From assembly GCA_964410965.1 (NCBI GenBank), contig CAYPIY010000008.1, positions 62,001-126,000 on the forward strand: 64,000 nucleotides of DNA, in the 5' to 3' direction. Made by a program: the position numbers and the translations under genes. The notes below the pieces were generated by a model. That model was not told the origin of the DNA. It ran no database searches and saw only the letters and a list, made by a program, of their open reading frames with translations. This document shows positions 34,506 to 43,244 of this stretch, piece by piece. The stretch comes from JBBIRG01 sp964410965. Lineage in GTDB: Bacteria > CLD3 > SB21 > JBBIRG01. How positions within the stretch are numbered: position 1 is the first letter of the stretch; every line of letters begins with the position of its first letter.

Positions 34506-35360
34506 CTATTCGTCTTTATGCGTATCCAGGTGTATGGTAACATCGATATTCTTAATCGCCGATTCGATGTCTTTGGTGATGCGATCGCAAACGTCATGAG
34601 CCTCGGCAACGGTCGGATTGTCGGTAAACTCGAGATGAAAATCCGTAAAACGCTTGTTCCCCGATTTCCGCGTCCTTAAATTATGATACCCGATATTGTG
34701 TTTATTTATAATCCCATTGATTGTATCAATTTCCTGATCGCTTAATTTGACATCCATCAGCGGTGAAAAAGCCTTATTCAGTAATTCATAGGATTCCTTA
34801 AGTATAAACAAAGCGACGGCGATGGCCACCAGCGGGTCGAGAAGATGAATATCGGTGACCCAGATCAGCAGCAGTCCTGCCGCAACGCCCAGCGAAGTGT
34901 ACACATCCGCTTTCAGGTGTAGAGCATCCGCCTCTAACGCGATCGAATCATGCTCTTTCGCTGACCGGTACAGTTTTCCCGATACATACGCGTTAACCAG
35001 CCCCGAGACCATCATCACGCCGATTCCAAGCCATACGGCCTCGACTTCACCGGGCACGAGGATTTTATGAACAGCCTCATAGATGATCCATATCGCCGCG
35101 ACAAATATCAGCACCGCCTCGATGACGCCGGATATATTCTCAATTTTGTTGTGCCCATACGGGTGCTGTGAATCCGGAGGAGTATCAGACATTTTAACGG
35201 AAAAGAAAGCGATCACCGCGGCTAGAAGATCCATCGATGAATGAATGGCCTCGGAAATGATGCTGACCGATCCACTGATAATCCCGACAACCAGTTTCAT
35301 CAGGATCAGCAATGAATTGGAAATGATCGATAGCCTTGCAACATTTGTTTTAGCGCTCAT
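34506..35360 (-). CDS. Cation diffusion facilitator (CDF) family transporter
   Basis: 284 residues with six hydrophobic segments. The two metal-site motifs of the family are present: SEAIHSSMD (HxxxD, second helix) and ADALHLKADVYTS (HxxxD, fifth helix), and a cytoplasmic C-terminal domain ends HLDTHKDE. It exports divalent cations such as Zn, Co, Fe or Mn in exchange for protons; the ion cannot be fixed from these motifs. YjbQ follows directly. Confidence 0.92.
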   Translation of the reverse strand: MSAKTNVARLSIISNSLLILMKLVVGIISGSVSIISEAIHSSMDLLAAVIAFFSVKMSDTPPDSQHPYGHNKIENISGVIEAVLIFVAAIWIIYEAVHKILVPGEVEAVWLGIGVMMVSGLVNAYVSGKLYRSAKEHDSIALEADALHLKADVYTSLGVAAGLLLIWVTDIHLLDPLVAIAVALFILKESYELLNKAFSPLMDVKLSDQEIDTINGIINKHNIGYHNLRTRKSGNKRFTDFHLEFTDNPTVAEAHDVCDRITKDIESAIKNIDVTIHLDTHKDE

Positions 35361-35390
35361 GAACTCCGCATCTGAAAAATTTTTCTAAAA

Positions 35391-35426
35391 TAAAAACTCC
35401 ATAAACATGACACATGTCGATGGAGT
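35391..35426 (-). terminator. Intrinsic terminator of the carboxyltransferase operon
   Basis: On the minus strand: ACTCCAT, a 2-nt bulge, ACATG, a 3-nt loop, CATGT, a bulge and ATGGAGT, then TTTTTATTTT. It lies 26 bp beyond the biotin-carrier stop codon. Confidence 0.85.
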
Positions 35427-35451
35427 TTGTTTATTGAAATAAAATCAGCGT

Positions 35452-35925
35452 TTACTCGATCACCGCCAGGACCTGACGCATCTCGACGGACATGCCTTCC
35501 TTGACCATGATCTGCTTAACGCGCCCTTCAATCTTAGAAGATAACTCGTTCTGCATTTTCATGGCCTCGAGTATCATGATCACGTCGCCGGGAATGACTT
35601 TTTCGCCTTCTTTCTTGAATATCTTGACAATGAGTCCCGGCATGACGGCGGTCAGTGTACCTGCTTCATCGCCGGCGGTTATCGAAGCCGCTTTCAGCCG
35701 TTTGGGTTTGGGCTCTTCAAGACCCATGACTTCGATCGGATAGGACACGCCGTTGATGATGGCATATTGCCCTCTTATTTCAACGGAATGCGGATTGTTA
35801 TTTACACGAACGGTATTGCCTTCAACGGACACATGAAATTCCTGATCGTTGACGCGTATGATGCCGTCCTTCCGTTCAACTTTATAAGGACTTTCCTCGA
35901 ATACTATTTTACATTTGCTGACCAT
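35452..35925 (-). CDS. Biotin carboxyl carrier subunit (1.3S-like)
   Basis: 157 residues from ATG 35925, with a perfect AGGAGG 5 bp upstream that lies inside the end of the 5S-like gene; an in-frame longer start at 35967 has no support. The C-terminal 75 residues are a biotinyl domain with the biotinylated lysine in EAMKMQNE. The N-terminal 80 residues are beta-rich and precede an Ala/Pro-poor linker (EEPKPKRLKAA). It would carry the carboxyl group between the 5S- and 12S-like subunits encoded upstream. The gene is followed by a strong terminator. Confidence 0.93.
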   Translation of the reverse strand: MVSKCKIVFEESPYKVERKDGIIRVNDQEFHVSVEGNTVRVNNNPHSVEIRGQYAIINGVSYPIEVMGLEEPKPKRLKAASITAGDEAGTLTAVMPGLIVKIFKKEGEKVIPGDVIMILEAMKMQNELSSKIEGRVKQIMVKEGMSVEMRQVLAVIE

Positions 35926-35927
35926 GA

Positions 35928-37418
35928 TTACCTCCTGCCTAAGTGGGTTCGTCCGGCAATCTTCCACGGCGTGACGACCGGGCCGGAACGTTCGGGCCGT
36001 TTTCCCTGTTTGGACTTGTAGTCATGCTGCTGGAAAACCATGGCGGCCATCGCGGCGATGATTTCCTCTTTACCCAGTGAACCTTTGGCTTTTCTCGACA
36101 GAAAGGGCCTTGTGACCTGAGGATATAGAGCGTAGGTTACGACATCCTCGTCGCCGGAGGCCAGATCCCCGATCTCTTTCTTCGCGCTTTCCCACCCGGG
36201 ACTCAGTAAATCCGCAGGCCTGCAGTCAATGGGTTTTGCGCCGTCAAGAACCTTTTTTTGCAGATCCTTGTTCACCGGTCCGGGAGGTTGTCCGAAATGC
36301 CCGCGGACATACTGGCGGATTTCCTCGGTCATGACTTTATATCGTTCGCGCAAAACGACATTCATGATGGACTGCGTCGCGATCATCTGACTGAGGGGCG
36401 TTACCAGCGGAGGAAAACCCAGATCGGCGCGGACTTTGGGAATTTCTTCAAGCACATCGTAATATTTGTCGATCTGACCCTGCTGTTTCAACTGGGTGAC
36501 GAGACCGGCCAGCATGGCGCCCGGCACCTGATACTGAATCACGTTCATGTCAACAGCACTGAGTCCAGCTTCGTAATAATTATACCGCCGGCGAATGTCG
36601 CTCATTTCATGCGCGATGTCGGAAAGAATCTGCAGATTTAATCCCGAATCGCGTTCAGTATCTCTCAAAATGGCGACTAAGGATTCGGTCGGAGGCTGGG
36701 TGGTGGAATGTGACATGGAAGAAAACGCCGTGTCGATTCCGTCAACTCCCGCTTCGACGGCCTTGAGAAGCGTTGCCGTTCCCATGCCGCTGGTATACTG
36801 GGTTTGCAGAAATACCGGCAGGCCGGATTCTTTTTTAACGACCTGAATCAGTTCAAAAGCCGCATAGGGCGTCAGCAATCCGGCCAGATCCTTGATGCAG
36901 ATCGAATCCGATCCGGAATTTTTCAGCGATTTCGCTATATCCGCAAAATAGGTGTTAGTATGAACCGGACTGACGGTATAACAGATCGTTCCCTGAACAT
37001 GCGCGCCCTCGCGTTTGGCGATTTTCATGGTAAATTCCATGTTCCGGATATCATTCAGTGCGTCAAAAATCCTGAAGATGTCGATGCCGTTCCGTCTGGA
37101 CACCATGATGAATTTTTCAATGATATCATCCGGATAGTGCTTATGTCCCGCGATGGTTTGCCCGCGGAGAAGCATCATCAGTTTCGTTGCCGGCATAGCC
37201 TCACGGATGAGCCGCAACCTTTCCCATGGATCTTCTCCGAGATAACGCATGGAGCTTTCAAACGTGGCCCCGACGATTACTTCCATCGCCCAATAACCCG
37301 CCTTGTCGAGCTGCTGCGCGATGCGGAGCATATCCTGAGTCCGCAGTCTCGTCGCCAAAAGCGACTGATGGGCGTCCCGGAGCAGGGTTTCGGTAATTTT
37401 AACAGGATACTTACTCAT
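35928..37418 (-). CDS. Carboxyltransferase 5S-like/oxaloacetate decarboxylase alpha-like subunit with altered metal site
   Basis: 496 residues of the pyruvate-carboxylase carboxyltransferase TIM-barrel family, similar throughout to the 5S subunit of transcarboxylase (LRDAHQSL, LLRGQ, GTICYTVSPVHT, VPGGM-like VPGAM, RPADLL). Metal-site Asp (RDAHQ) and the carbamylated Lys (CIKDLAG) are kept. The HxH that completes the site (LHTHxTSG in homologues) is LQTQYTSG here: Gln205 and Gln207, codons CAA and CAG. It has no biotinyl domain; the carrier gene follows with coupled translation. A 14-bp gap separates it from the upstream cupin. Confidence 0.9.
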   Translation of the reverse strand: MSKYPVKITETLLRDAHQSLLATRLRTQDMLRIAQQLDKAGYWAMEVIVGATFESSMRYLGEDPWERLRLIREAMPATKLMMLLRGQTIAGHKHYPDDIIEKFIMVSRRNGIDIFRIFDALNDIRNMEFTMKIAKREGAHVQGTICYTVSPVHTNTYFADIAKSLKNSGSDSICIKDLAGLLTPYAAFELIQVVKKESGLPVFLQTQYTSGMGTATLLKAVEAGVDGIDTAFSSMSHSTTQPPTESLVAILRDTERDSGLNLQILSDIAHEMSDIRRRYNYYEAGLSAVDMNVIQYQVPGAMLAGLVTQLKQQGQIDKYYDVLEEIPKVRADLGFPPLVTPLSQMIATQSIMNVVLRERYKVMTEEIRQYVRGHFGQPPGPVNKDLQKKVLDGAKPIDCRPADLLSPGWESAKKEIGDLASGDEDVVTYALYPQVTRPFLSRKAKGSLGKEEIIAAMAAMVFQQHDYKSKQGKRPERSGPVVTPWKIAGRTHLGRR

Positions 37419-37432
37419 GATTTTCCTCCGGA

Positions 37433-37768
37433 TTAATCTTCATCTTCGGACGGTACGCCGAACATTTCTTTGGGTTTGATCATCAGCACCAGCGAACCTG
37501 TTTCCGATGACGGGCTGTGCGTGGTATACGCTTTGACCACGGCGCATTCGTTTGCATTCAGCGTAATATCGGGCTGATTCCTGTAACGGATCTTGATCGA
37601 GCCCTGTAGTACAAGGTACATTTCATCCTGAGTGTGCCGGTGATAAGGATAATCGCCCATGAAATTGAGAACATATACCGCGTGATCGTTGACCTGCCCA
37701 AGCTCAAGGTGCATATAGGGATTCGTCAGCATCGCGGCCAGTTCGTTGATACTCGTTTTATTGGACAT
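37433..37768 (-). CDS. Cupin-domain protein inside the carboxyltransferase operon
   Basis: 111 residues with a complete metal-type cupin: YPYHRHTQDEMYLVLQG (HxHx4E) and a second His in AYTTHSP. The fold usually binds one metal and either catalyses simple reactions or senses small molecules. It lies between the 12S-like and 5S-like genes with 14 and 23 bp gaps, so it is an operon member. A role in decarboxylation, isomerisation or subunit control is open. Confidence 0.85.
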   Translation of the reverse strand: MSNKTSINELAAMLTNPYMHLELGQVNDHAVYVLNFMGDYPYHRHTQDEMYLVLQGSIKIRYRNQPDITLNANECAVVKAYTTHSPSSETGSLVLMIKPKEMFGVPSEDED

Positions 37769-37791
37769 ATCATTTTTCCTTCGTTGAGATC

Positions 37792-39342
37792 CTAGAGCGG
37801 GATATTTCCGTGTTTTTTCGGCGGATTTCCGTCGCGTTTGTTGTGCAGCATTTTGAGCGCCTCGATGAGTTTCGGACGCGTGTATTTGGGCTCAATAACA
37901 TCATCGAGAAATCCCCTTGACGCGGCAACATACGGGTTGGAGAATTTTTGTTTGTACATGTCGATGATCTCGGCCTTTTTGGTTACAGCGTCCTGGGCGT
38001 CGGCGATTTCCTTACGGAAAATGATGTTCACGGCGCCTTCGGGTCCCATAACGGCGATTTCCGCGCCGGGCCAGCCAACAACATAATCGCCGCGGATGTG
38101 GCGGCTGTTCATGACGATATAGGCTCCGCCGTACGCTTTGCGCGTAATGACGGTCAGTTTGGGAACGGTCGCTTCGCAGAACGCGTAAAGTAATTTCGCG
38201 CCGTGCATGATGATGCCGCTGTGCTCCTGATCAACCCCCGGAAGAAATCCGGGAACGTCTTCAAGCACAATCAGCGGAATATTGAAACAATCGCAAAACC
38301 GGACGAAACGGGCTCCTTTGATCGATGATTTGATATCGAGCACACCGGCCAGTACTTTAGGCTGGTTCGCGACGATGCCGACGGTGCGTCCGTCCATGCG
38401 CGCAAAACCTACAATCATGCTCTGGGCATGATTTTCCTGAATCTCGTAAAATTCGCCGTTATCAACAATCAACTGAATCACTTCTTTCATGTCATAGGGC
38501 TTATTGGATTCCTCCGGAACGATCGTATTTAATCTTTCCTCGGCGCGGTTGGGATCATCGCCGGTATCGACCCAGGGCGGATCTTCCATATTATTCATGG
38601 GCAGAAAACCGATCAGTCCCCTCACCATTTCGAGGCAATGAACCTCATCCTCAGCGACAACGTGGCAAACGCCGCTTTTCGTGCTGTGCGCCGACGCTCC
38701 ACCGAGTTCTTCCTGGCTGATTTCCTCATGAGTAACCGTTTTCACCACATCGGGACCGGTGATGAACATGTAGCTCGTTTTATTAACCATGAAAATAAAG
38801 TCGGTCAGCGCAGGACTATAGACAGCTCCGCCGGCGCAGGGTCCCATGATTACGCTGATCTGGGGGATAACGCCCGAAGCCAGCGTATTGCGGAGAAAAA
38901 TATCCGCGTATCCGGCTAGGCTCATTACGCCCTCCTGTATTCGCGCTCCGCCCGAGTCATTGATGCCGATCACCGGTGAACCGGTTTTCATGGCCATATT
39001 CAGCACCTTGCAGATTTTCTGCGAATGCACCTCTCCGAGACTGCCTCCGATCACGGTAAAATCCTGGCTGAATACATATACGGTCCTTCCGTCGATTTTG
39101 CCCCATCCCGTCACCACGCTGTCACCGGCAAATTTCTTGCTTTCCATGCCGAAATCGGTGGTTCGATGCTCGACGAACATGTCGATCTCGTTAAATGTAC
39201 CCGGATCCAGCAGCTTTTCAATCCTTTCACGGGCTGTCATTTTTCCTTTGGCGTGATGGGCGTCGATCTGTTTTTGCCCGCCGCCGAGCGAAGCTTTCGC
39301 TTTTAACTGGTTAAGATGTTCGATTTTTGGATTCGTACTCAT
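37792..39342 (-). CDS. Acyl-CoA carboxyltransferase 12S-like subunit (methylmalonyl-CoA type)
   Basis: 516 residues from ATG 39342, set by GGGAGG 7 bp upstream; an open frame to 39396 has no ribosome site. It matches the carboxyltransferase family of propionyl-CoA carboxylase beta and methylmalonyl-CoA decarboxylase alpha: KGKMTARERIEKLLDPGTF, INDSGGARIQEGV, GPCAGGAVYSPAL and GAYIVMNS. It moves the carboxyl group between biotin and an acyl-CoA. With the 5S- and 1.3S-like genes in one operon and no sodium-pump beta subunit, a soluble methylmalonyl-CoA:pyruvate transcarboxylase is the simplest reading. Confidence 0.9.
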   Translation of the reverse strand: MSTNPKIEHLNQLKAKASLGGGQKQIDAHHAKGKMTARERIEKLLDPGTFNEIDMFVEHRTTDFGMESKKFAGDSVVTGWGKIDGRTVYVFSQDFTVIGGSLGEVHSQKICKVLNMAMKTGSPVIGINDSGGARIQEGVMSLAGYADIFLRNTLASGVIPQISVIMGPCAGGAVYSPALTDFIFMVNKTSYMFITGPDVVKTVTHEEISQEELGGASAHSTKSGVCHVVAEDEVHCLEMVRGLIGFLPMNNMEDPPWVDTGDDPNRAEERLNTIVPEESNKPYDMKEVIQLIVDNGEFYEIQENHAQSMIVGFARMDGRTVGIVANQPKVLAGVLDIKSSIKGARFVRFCDCFNIPLIVLEDVPGFLPGVDQEHSGIIMHGAKLLYAFCEATVPKLTVITRKAYGGAYIVMNSRHIRGDYVVGWPGAEIAVMGPEGAVNIIFRKEIADAQDAVTKKAEIIDMYKQKFSNPYVAASRGFLDDVIEPKYTRPKLIEALKMLHNKRDGNPPKKHGNIPL

Positions 39343-39361
39343 TAAACCTCCCGGGTCATCG

Positions 39362-39382
39362 ACACGATCCTGACGATCGTGT
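39362..39382. promoter_or_regulatory. Perfect 8-bp palindrome before the carboxyltransferase operon
   Basis: ACACGATC-CTGAC-GATCGTGT. It sits 20 bp upstream of the 12S-like start codon, next to the ribosome binding site, and is not followed by a T tract in either direction. It suits an operator or a leader hairpin. Confidence 0.5.
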
Positions 39383-39421
39383 ATTTGTTGAGTCAATACA
39401 TGTTAACAGACACAAATATAA

Positions 39422-42364
39422 CTATTTTTTTTTAAATAAGTCAAACATCTTTCTCTTTTTTCGCTTTTTGAACATCTTCCGGAATTTTATTTCAGTCAGA
39501 TAATCCCGTAATTCATATAAATGATTCAGCGGTAATCCGGAACCTTTCGCGGCTGGATCAGGAAGTGTTATTGATCGCTGTTTAAGGATAAATTTATTCA
39601 CCGAATCAAGCAGGTTCATATAATTCACCGGCCGCATGAATTTTTTCAACGCGGTTATAGGTTTATAGTCGGCTGATTTTTTCAGCTTGTTCAGACACCG
39701 CCTGACAGAACGATAAATGTAACGGTCTCGAAATTTCTTTAAATCCGGATTCAGGGCCAGCTCTGGAACAAATACGGCGTAATGTTCTTCCGGCGCCGTT
39801 ACCAGTACGCTCTCAATTCCGCGCGTTGCTGCGACATAACACACGCGCCTTTCTTCTTCAATTTGTTCCTCATTCTCCGTGACACGGTCAGATACATTAT
39901 AGCATATTACAAATCTGTATTCATTTCCCTTTGTCCTGTGGATAGTCGTCAGTTGAACCTGATCGGTGTTTGAACCAGCGGCTGTCGGCGCGGTTTCAGC
40001 ATAAAGAGCATCGCCGATAAACCCGTAAAACGACGTCAAATCAGAAAAAGTCTGCGACACAGACAATATCACATTCCAGATAATATCATCGCCGGCCTGT
40101 TCTCTCTCATTCACGGGTTGTCCGTATTCCCTGTAAAAAGCGCTGAGACGGTATTTCCGGTCGAGTCCGGTCAGAAACATGCAGGGTGAGAGACCTTGCT
40201 GTTTGACTTCTTCCTGAAAAGATAACAGAGATTCAATAAACGGTATAAGATTTTTATTCCGATTATGGTTAATATCATCAGAAGGAACGTTTCTGAGGGA
40301 TAACAGTGACGGCCAGTCAACGGCGCGGTGAATGGTAAGATTGGTGATATACTTGTTCGGCCGTTTTAAGATGCGCTGTAAATCCTCCCGTGAAGCCTTT
40401 TCAGGATTCAGCAGAACTGACAGGTAACTGTACAAATCGCGTCCGGGATGAGATCTGAAAAGATAAGAATGATTCACCGGGGAATGGGGAATGTTCAACT
40501 GATCCAAAATCAGTGCAACGGGGGTCTGATAAACATGATACCTGTAAAGAACGGCAAACTCACTCCATCTGCAGTGATTCCCGTCATGAATACTCCGAAT
40601 CCATTCCCCCGCTTTTTTCGCCTGGCTTAGAAGCGAATCAGATAAATGCGCGTCAAATAGTCCCTCAGGAGCATCCTGCCGGGGTTTGATATCCTTAAAC
40701 ACCCGCTTCCGGTTATGTTCTATCAGCCTTCGTGAATGCCGTATCACAGCCTGATGGGACCGGTAATTGCACTCGAGAATACAGGTGGCCGCCGTGGAAT
40801 AATGCTCGCCGAATTCAAGAATGTGCTTGACTTCAGCGCCCCGCCAGCCGTAAATCATCTGGTCATCGTCACCGACGACAAACAGGTTATCCTGCGGCGC
40901 TGATAACAATTTCATCAGCCACAATTGAGCCTGGTTAAGATCCTGGAATTCGTCGACCATGATGAACTCAAAACGGCTTTGCATTTCCCGCCTGAATTCC
41001 GGATCCGTGATCAGATACCGCAGGGTCATATACAGCATATCGTCATAATTCATGCACTGATGACGTATTTGCGACTCAAGCATAGTATCGAATATCGCCG
41101 GATACGCGCTGGTTTCCGGATTATCATGCATATCCATATAATCGGGCAATTCCGTTTTGAACCTGACGAGCATATCCTCGAAAGGCTTCAGCGCGTCCCT
41201 GTTTCTGAGTTTTGCGAGGGTAAGATGCTTTTTCACGGCTTCCTCAAGCAGCGATCTCATTAAAACCTTATGTTCGTCGGGGTTAAATGACCACCCGTCA
41301 AATCGTTGCATCATTTCATATCCGAGCGAGTGAAACGTCCGTACGACCACACCTGAATCTTGTAATGAATCTGCGACAGGAATATTCTGTGCGGTCAGGC
41401 GGCTCCGCATTTCTTCGGCTGCTTTCTTATTAAACGCGAGGGCCAGAATGCCATCAGGATTAACGCCTAGTGAAATCAGGTAGATTATTCGGTTGATCAG
41501 CACTCTCGTTTTACCGGCTCCGGCCGGAGCCATAACGCGTATCGGGCCGCTGATATGCTGTACTGCGGCTGTCTGAAGGGAATCAAGAGACATAACCGGC
41601 TTATCCGTTAATACGTTTTCCCAGCGCCGTAATTGATTAATTTTAATTTGCGATGAACGGAATGCATTGACATGAATTGTATTATTGGGCGCTTTAGAAT
41701 TCACATTTTCTACGGAGTCTGCAGGATTGAAACGGCTGTAAAATTCAATCGCTGTTCTTTTTCCTCCATCGTTATATTCGATATCCTTAAAACGATCATT
41801 GTCATTTACGCACTGTTGTGATACAGGAATTTTTTCACCGGTTTTTTTCAGCAATTCATCCTCCGGCTGATACTTCAGGGTTATGTCTCCGTAATCCTGC
41901 TTTTCGTCTGCATTACAGCGGAAATTCGCAGCATGCATGATGATGAAAAATTGTTCAGCATACAATTTACGCTGCAAATCTGCCATATCAGTGTGTATCA
42001 TGTCGGCTGTGAACGGATCTGGATTATACTCCCCGTCAGCGTAACTGCTGAAAAAGGAAATGGTGATTCCCTTGTGATATGCCGGATAAATCAAATTTCG
42101 CATAATTTTATCAGCCACATCCGTAAACCCGCTTCTGGATAAACGGCATATAAGCACTAGCTCCTGAACCGTTTCCCCGTCATCGGATAAAGCCTGCCCC
42201 GGCCAGTCCCCGGATAATTCGATTAACCGGAATGCGATGTTATGATCGCGCAAGACCTGAACATAACGGGTTGTATCATTCTCTGTACAATGATAACAGG
42301 TCAGGCCACGCTGATTTTTTAAAAATAATAATTTATACTTATAATAATCTTTTAATGAAATCAT
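39422..42364 (-). CDS. UvrD/Rep-type superfamily 1 DNA helicase with unusual N-terminal domain
   Basis: 980 residues. Helicase motifs in order: I (PAGAGKTRVL), II (VDEFQDLN), III (GDDDQMIYGWRGA), IV (ECNYRSH), V (TIHRTKGNEYRFV) and VI (YVAATRG). It should unwind DNA 3' to 5' with ATP. The first 250 residues are not helicase: they contain the pair CYHCTEN (residues 19-25), a Lys/Asp-rich region and ISFFSSYADGEYNPDPF. I do not recognise the domain. The gene begins 21 bp after uppP on the same strand. Its base composition looks slightly more A+T-rich than its neighbours. Confidence 0.9.
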   Translation of the reverse strand: MISLKDYYKYKLLFLKNQRGLTCYHCTENDTTRYVQVLRDHNIAFRLIELSGDWPGQALSDDGETVQELVLICRLSRSGFTDVADKIMRNLIYPAYHKGITISFFSSYADGEYNPDPFTADMIHTDMADLQRKLYAEQFFIIMHAANFRCNADEKQDYGDITLKYQPEDELLKKTGEKIPVSQQCVNDNDRFKDIEYNDGGKRTAIEFYSRFNPADSVENVNSKAPNNTIHVNAFRSSQIKINQLRRWENVLTDKPVMSLDSLQTAAVQHISGPIRVMAPAGAGKTRVLINRIIYLISLGVNPDGILALAFNKKAAEEMRSRLTAQNIPVADSLQDSGVVVRTFHSLGYEMMQRFDGWSFNPDEHKVLMRSLLEEAVKKHLTLAKLRNRDALKPFEDMLVRFKTELPDYMDMHDNPETSAYPAIFDTMLESQIRHQCMNYDDMLYMTLRYLITDPEFRREMQSRFEFIMVDEFQDLNQAQLWLMKLLSAPQDNLFVVGDDDQMIYGWRGAEVKHILEFGEHYSTAATCILECNYRSHQAVIRHSRRLIEHNRKRVFKDIKPRQDAPEGLFDAHLSDSLLSQAKKAGEWIRSIHDGNHCRWSEFAVLYRYHVYQTPVALILDQLNIPHSPVNHSYLFRSHPGRDLYSYLSVLLNPEKASREDLQRILKRPNKYITNLTIHRAVDWPSLLSLRNVPSDDINHNRNKNLIPFIESLLSFQEEVKQQGLSPCMFLTGLDRKYRLSAFYREYGQPVNEREQAGDDIIWNVILSVSQTFSDLTSFYGFIGDALYAETAPTAAGSNTDQVQLTTIHRTKGNEYRFVICYNVSDRVTENEEQIEEERRVCYVAATRGIESVLVTAPEEHYAVFVPELALNPDLKKFRDRYIYRSVRRCLNKLKKSADYKPITALKKFMRPVNYMNLLDSVNKFILKQRSITLPDPAAKGSGLPLNHLYELRDYLTEIKFRKMFKKRKKRKMFDLFKKK

Positions 42365-42385
42365 TGTTCTTGCGGTTCACATGAA

Positions 42386-43225
42386 TTACTGAATCCATCC
42401 CTGCAGAAGTAAATAGATAATCAAAAGTCCGGCAAAAACGCGATAGATGATAAACACCCACATAGTGCGGGTCTGCAGCCATTTCAGCAGAAACGCGATG
42501 GACGCATACCCGACAACGGCAGCGGCGGCGGTCGCGAGAACGAGATTGAACATGCTCATCTGCCCGAATCCCGTTTCGGCAAGATCTTTCAGTTCAAACA
42601 GGCCGCTGGCAAGGACGGCAGGGATGCTTAATAAAAATGAGAATCGCGCCGCGGCTTCCCGGGTAAGGCCAAGAAATAATCCCGCGGTCATGGTTACACC
42701 TGATCTCGATGAACCGGGAATCAGCGCGACGGCCTGCGCTAAACCGATGATCTGAGTATCGGTGAAATTCATATCGGATATTTTCCTGTTGTGCTTAGCC
42801 AGCCTTTCGGCAAGCGCCAGAAGAATCGCCAGGACGATCAGACTCGCGCTGATGATCCATAAACTCCGTAAATCGTCTTCGATGATTTTCTTAAACGCTA
42901 AGCCGCATATTCCTATTGGAATCGTGCCGGCCATGATATACCAGAAAAGCCGTACCTGCGTCCGCAATTGCTCATTCCAAAGACTGCGCTGTTTAAATTG
43001 AAAAACCGAAACCCAGCCGGCTGCTGACAGATGAATAATATCCTTTCTGAAGTATATCAGAACGGCAAGTAATGTCCCCAGCTGCGTCACAGCTGTTACG
43101 GCGGCTCCAGGATCATCCCATCCGAATAAAGCTGGAATGATGCGCACATGTGCCGTACTGCTGATGGGAATAAATTCGGTTAAGCCCTGTACAATGCCTA
43201 TGATCAATGATTGAAACCAGTCCAT
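42386..43225 (-). CDS. uppP: Undecaprenyl-diphosphate phosphatase
   Basis: 279 residues from ATG 43225; 33 further open codons upstream run into the methyltransferase gene and lack similarity. Multi-spanning membrane protein with the two UppP/BacA motifs, QGLTEFIPISSTAH (residues 13-26) and PGSSRSGVT. It recycles the C55 lipid carrier for cell-wall and polysaccharide synthesis by dephosphorylating undecaprenyl pyrophosphate. It starts 19 bp after the isoaspartate methyltransferase stop and ends 21 bp before the helicase. Confidence 0.96.
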   Translation of the reverse strand: MDWFQSLIIGIVQGLTEFIPISSTAHVRIIPALFGWDDPGAAVTAVTQLGTLLAVLIYFRKDIIHLSAAGWVSVFQFKQRSLWNEQLRTQVRLFWYIMAGTIPIGICGLAFKKIIEDDLRSLWIISASLIVLAILLALAERLAKHNRKISDMNFTDTQIIGLAQAVALIPGSSRSGVTMTAGLFLGLTREAAARFSFLLSIPAVLASGLFELKDLAETGFGQMSMFNLVLATAAAAVVGYASIAFLLKWLQTRTMWVFIIYRVFAGLLIIYLLLQGWIQ

Positions 43226-43244
43226 GCTGCCAAGCCCTTCATTT

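Noticed and set aside
37433..37768. Cupin considered as a subunit lost from a fused carboxyltransferase
   Set aside because: It has its own complete HxHx4E cupin motif and no similarity to any carboxyltransferase domain.
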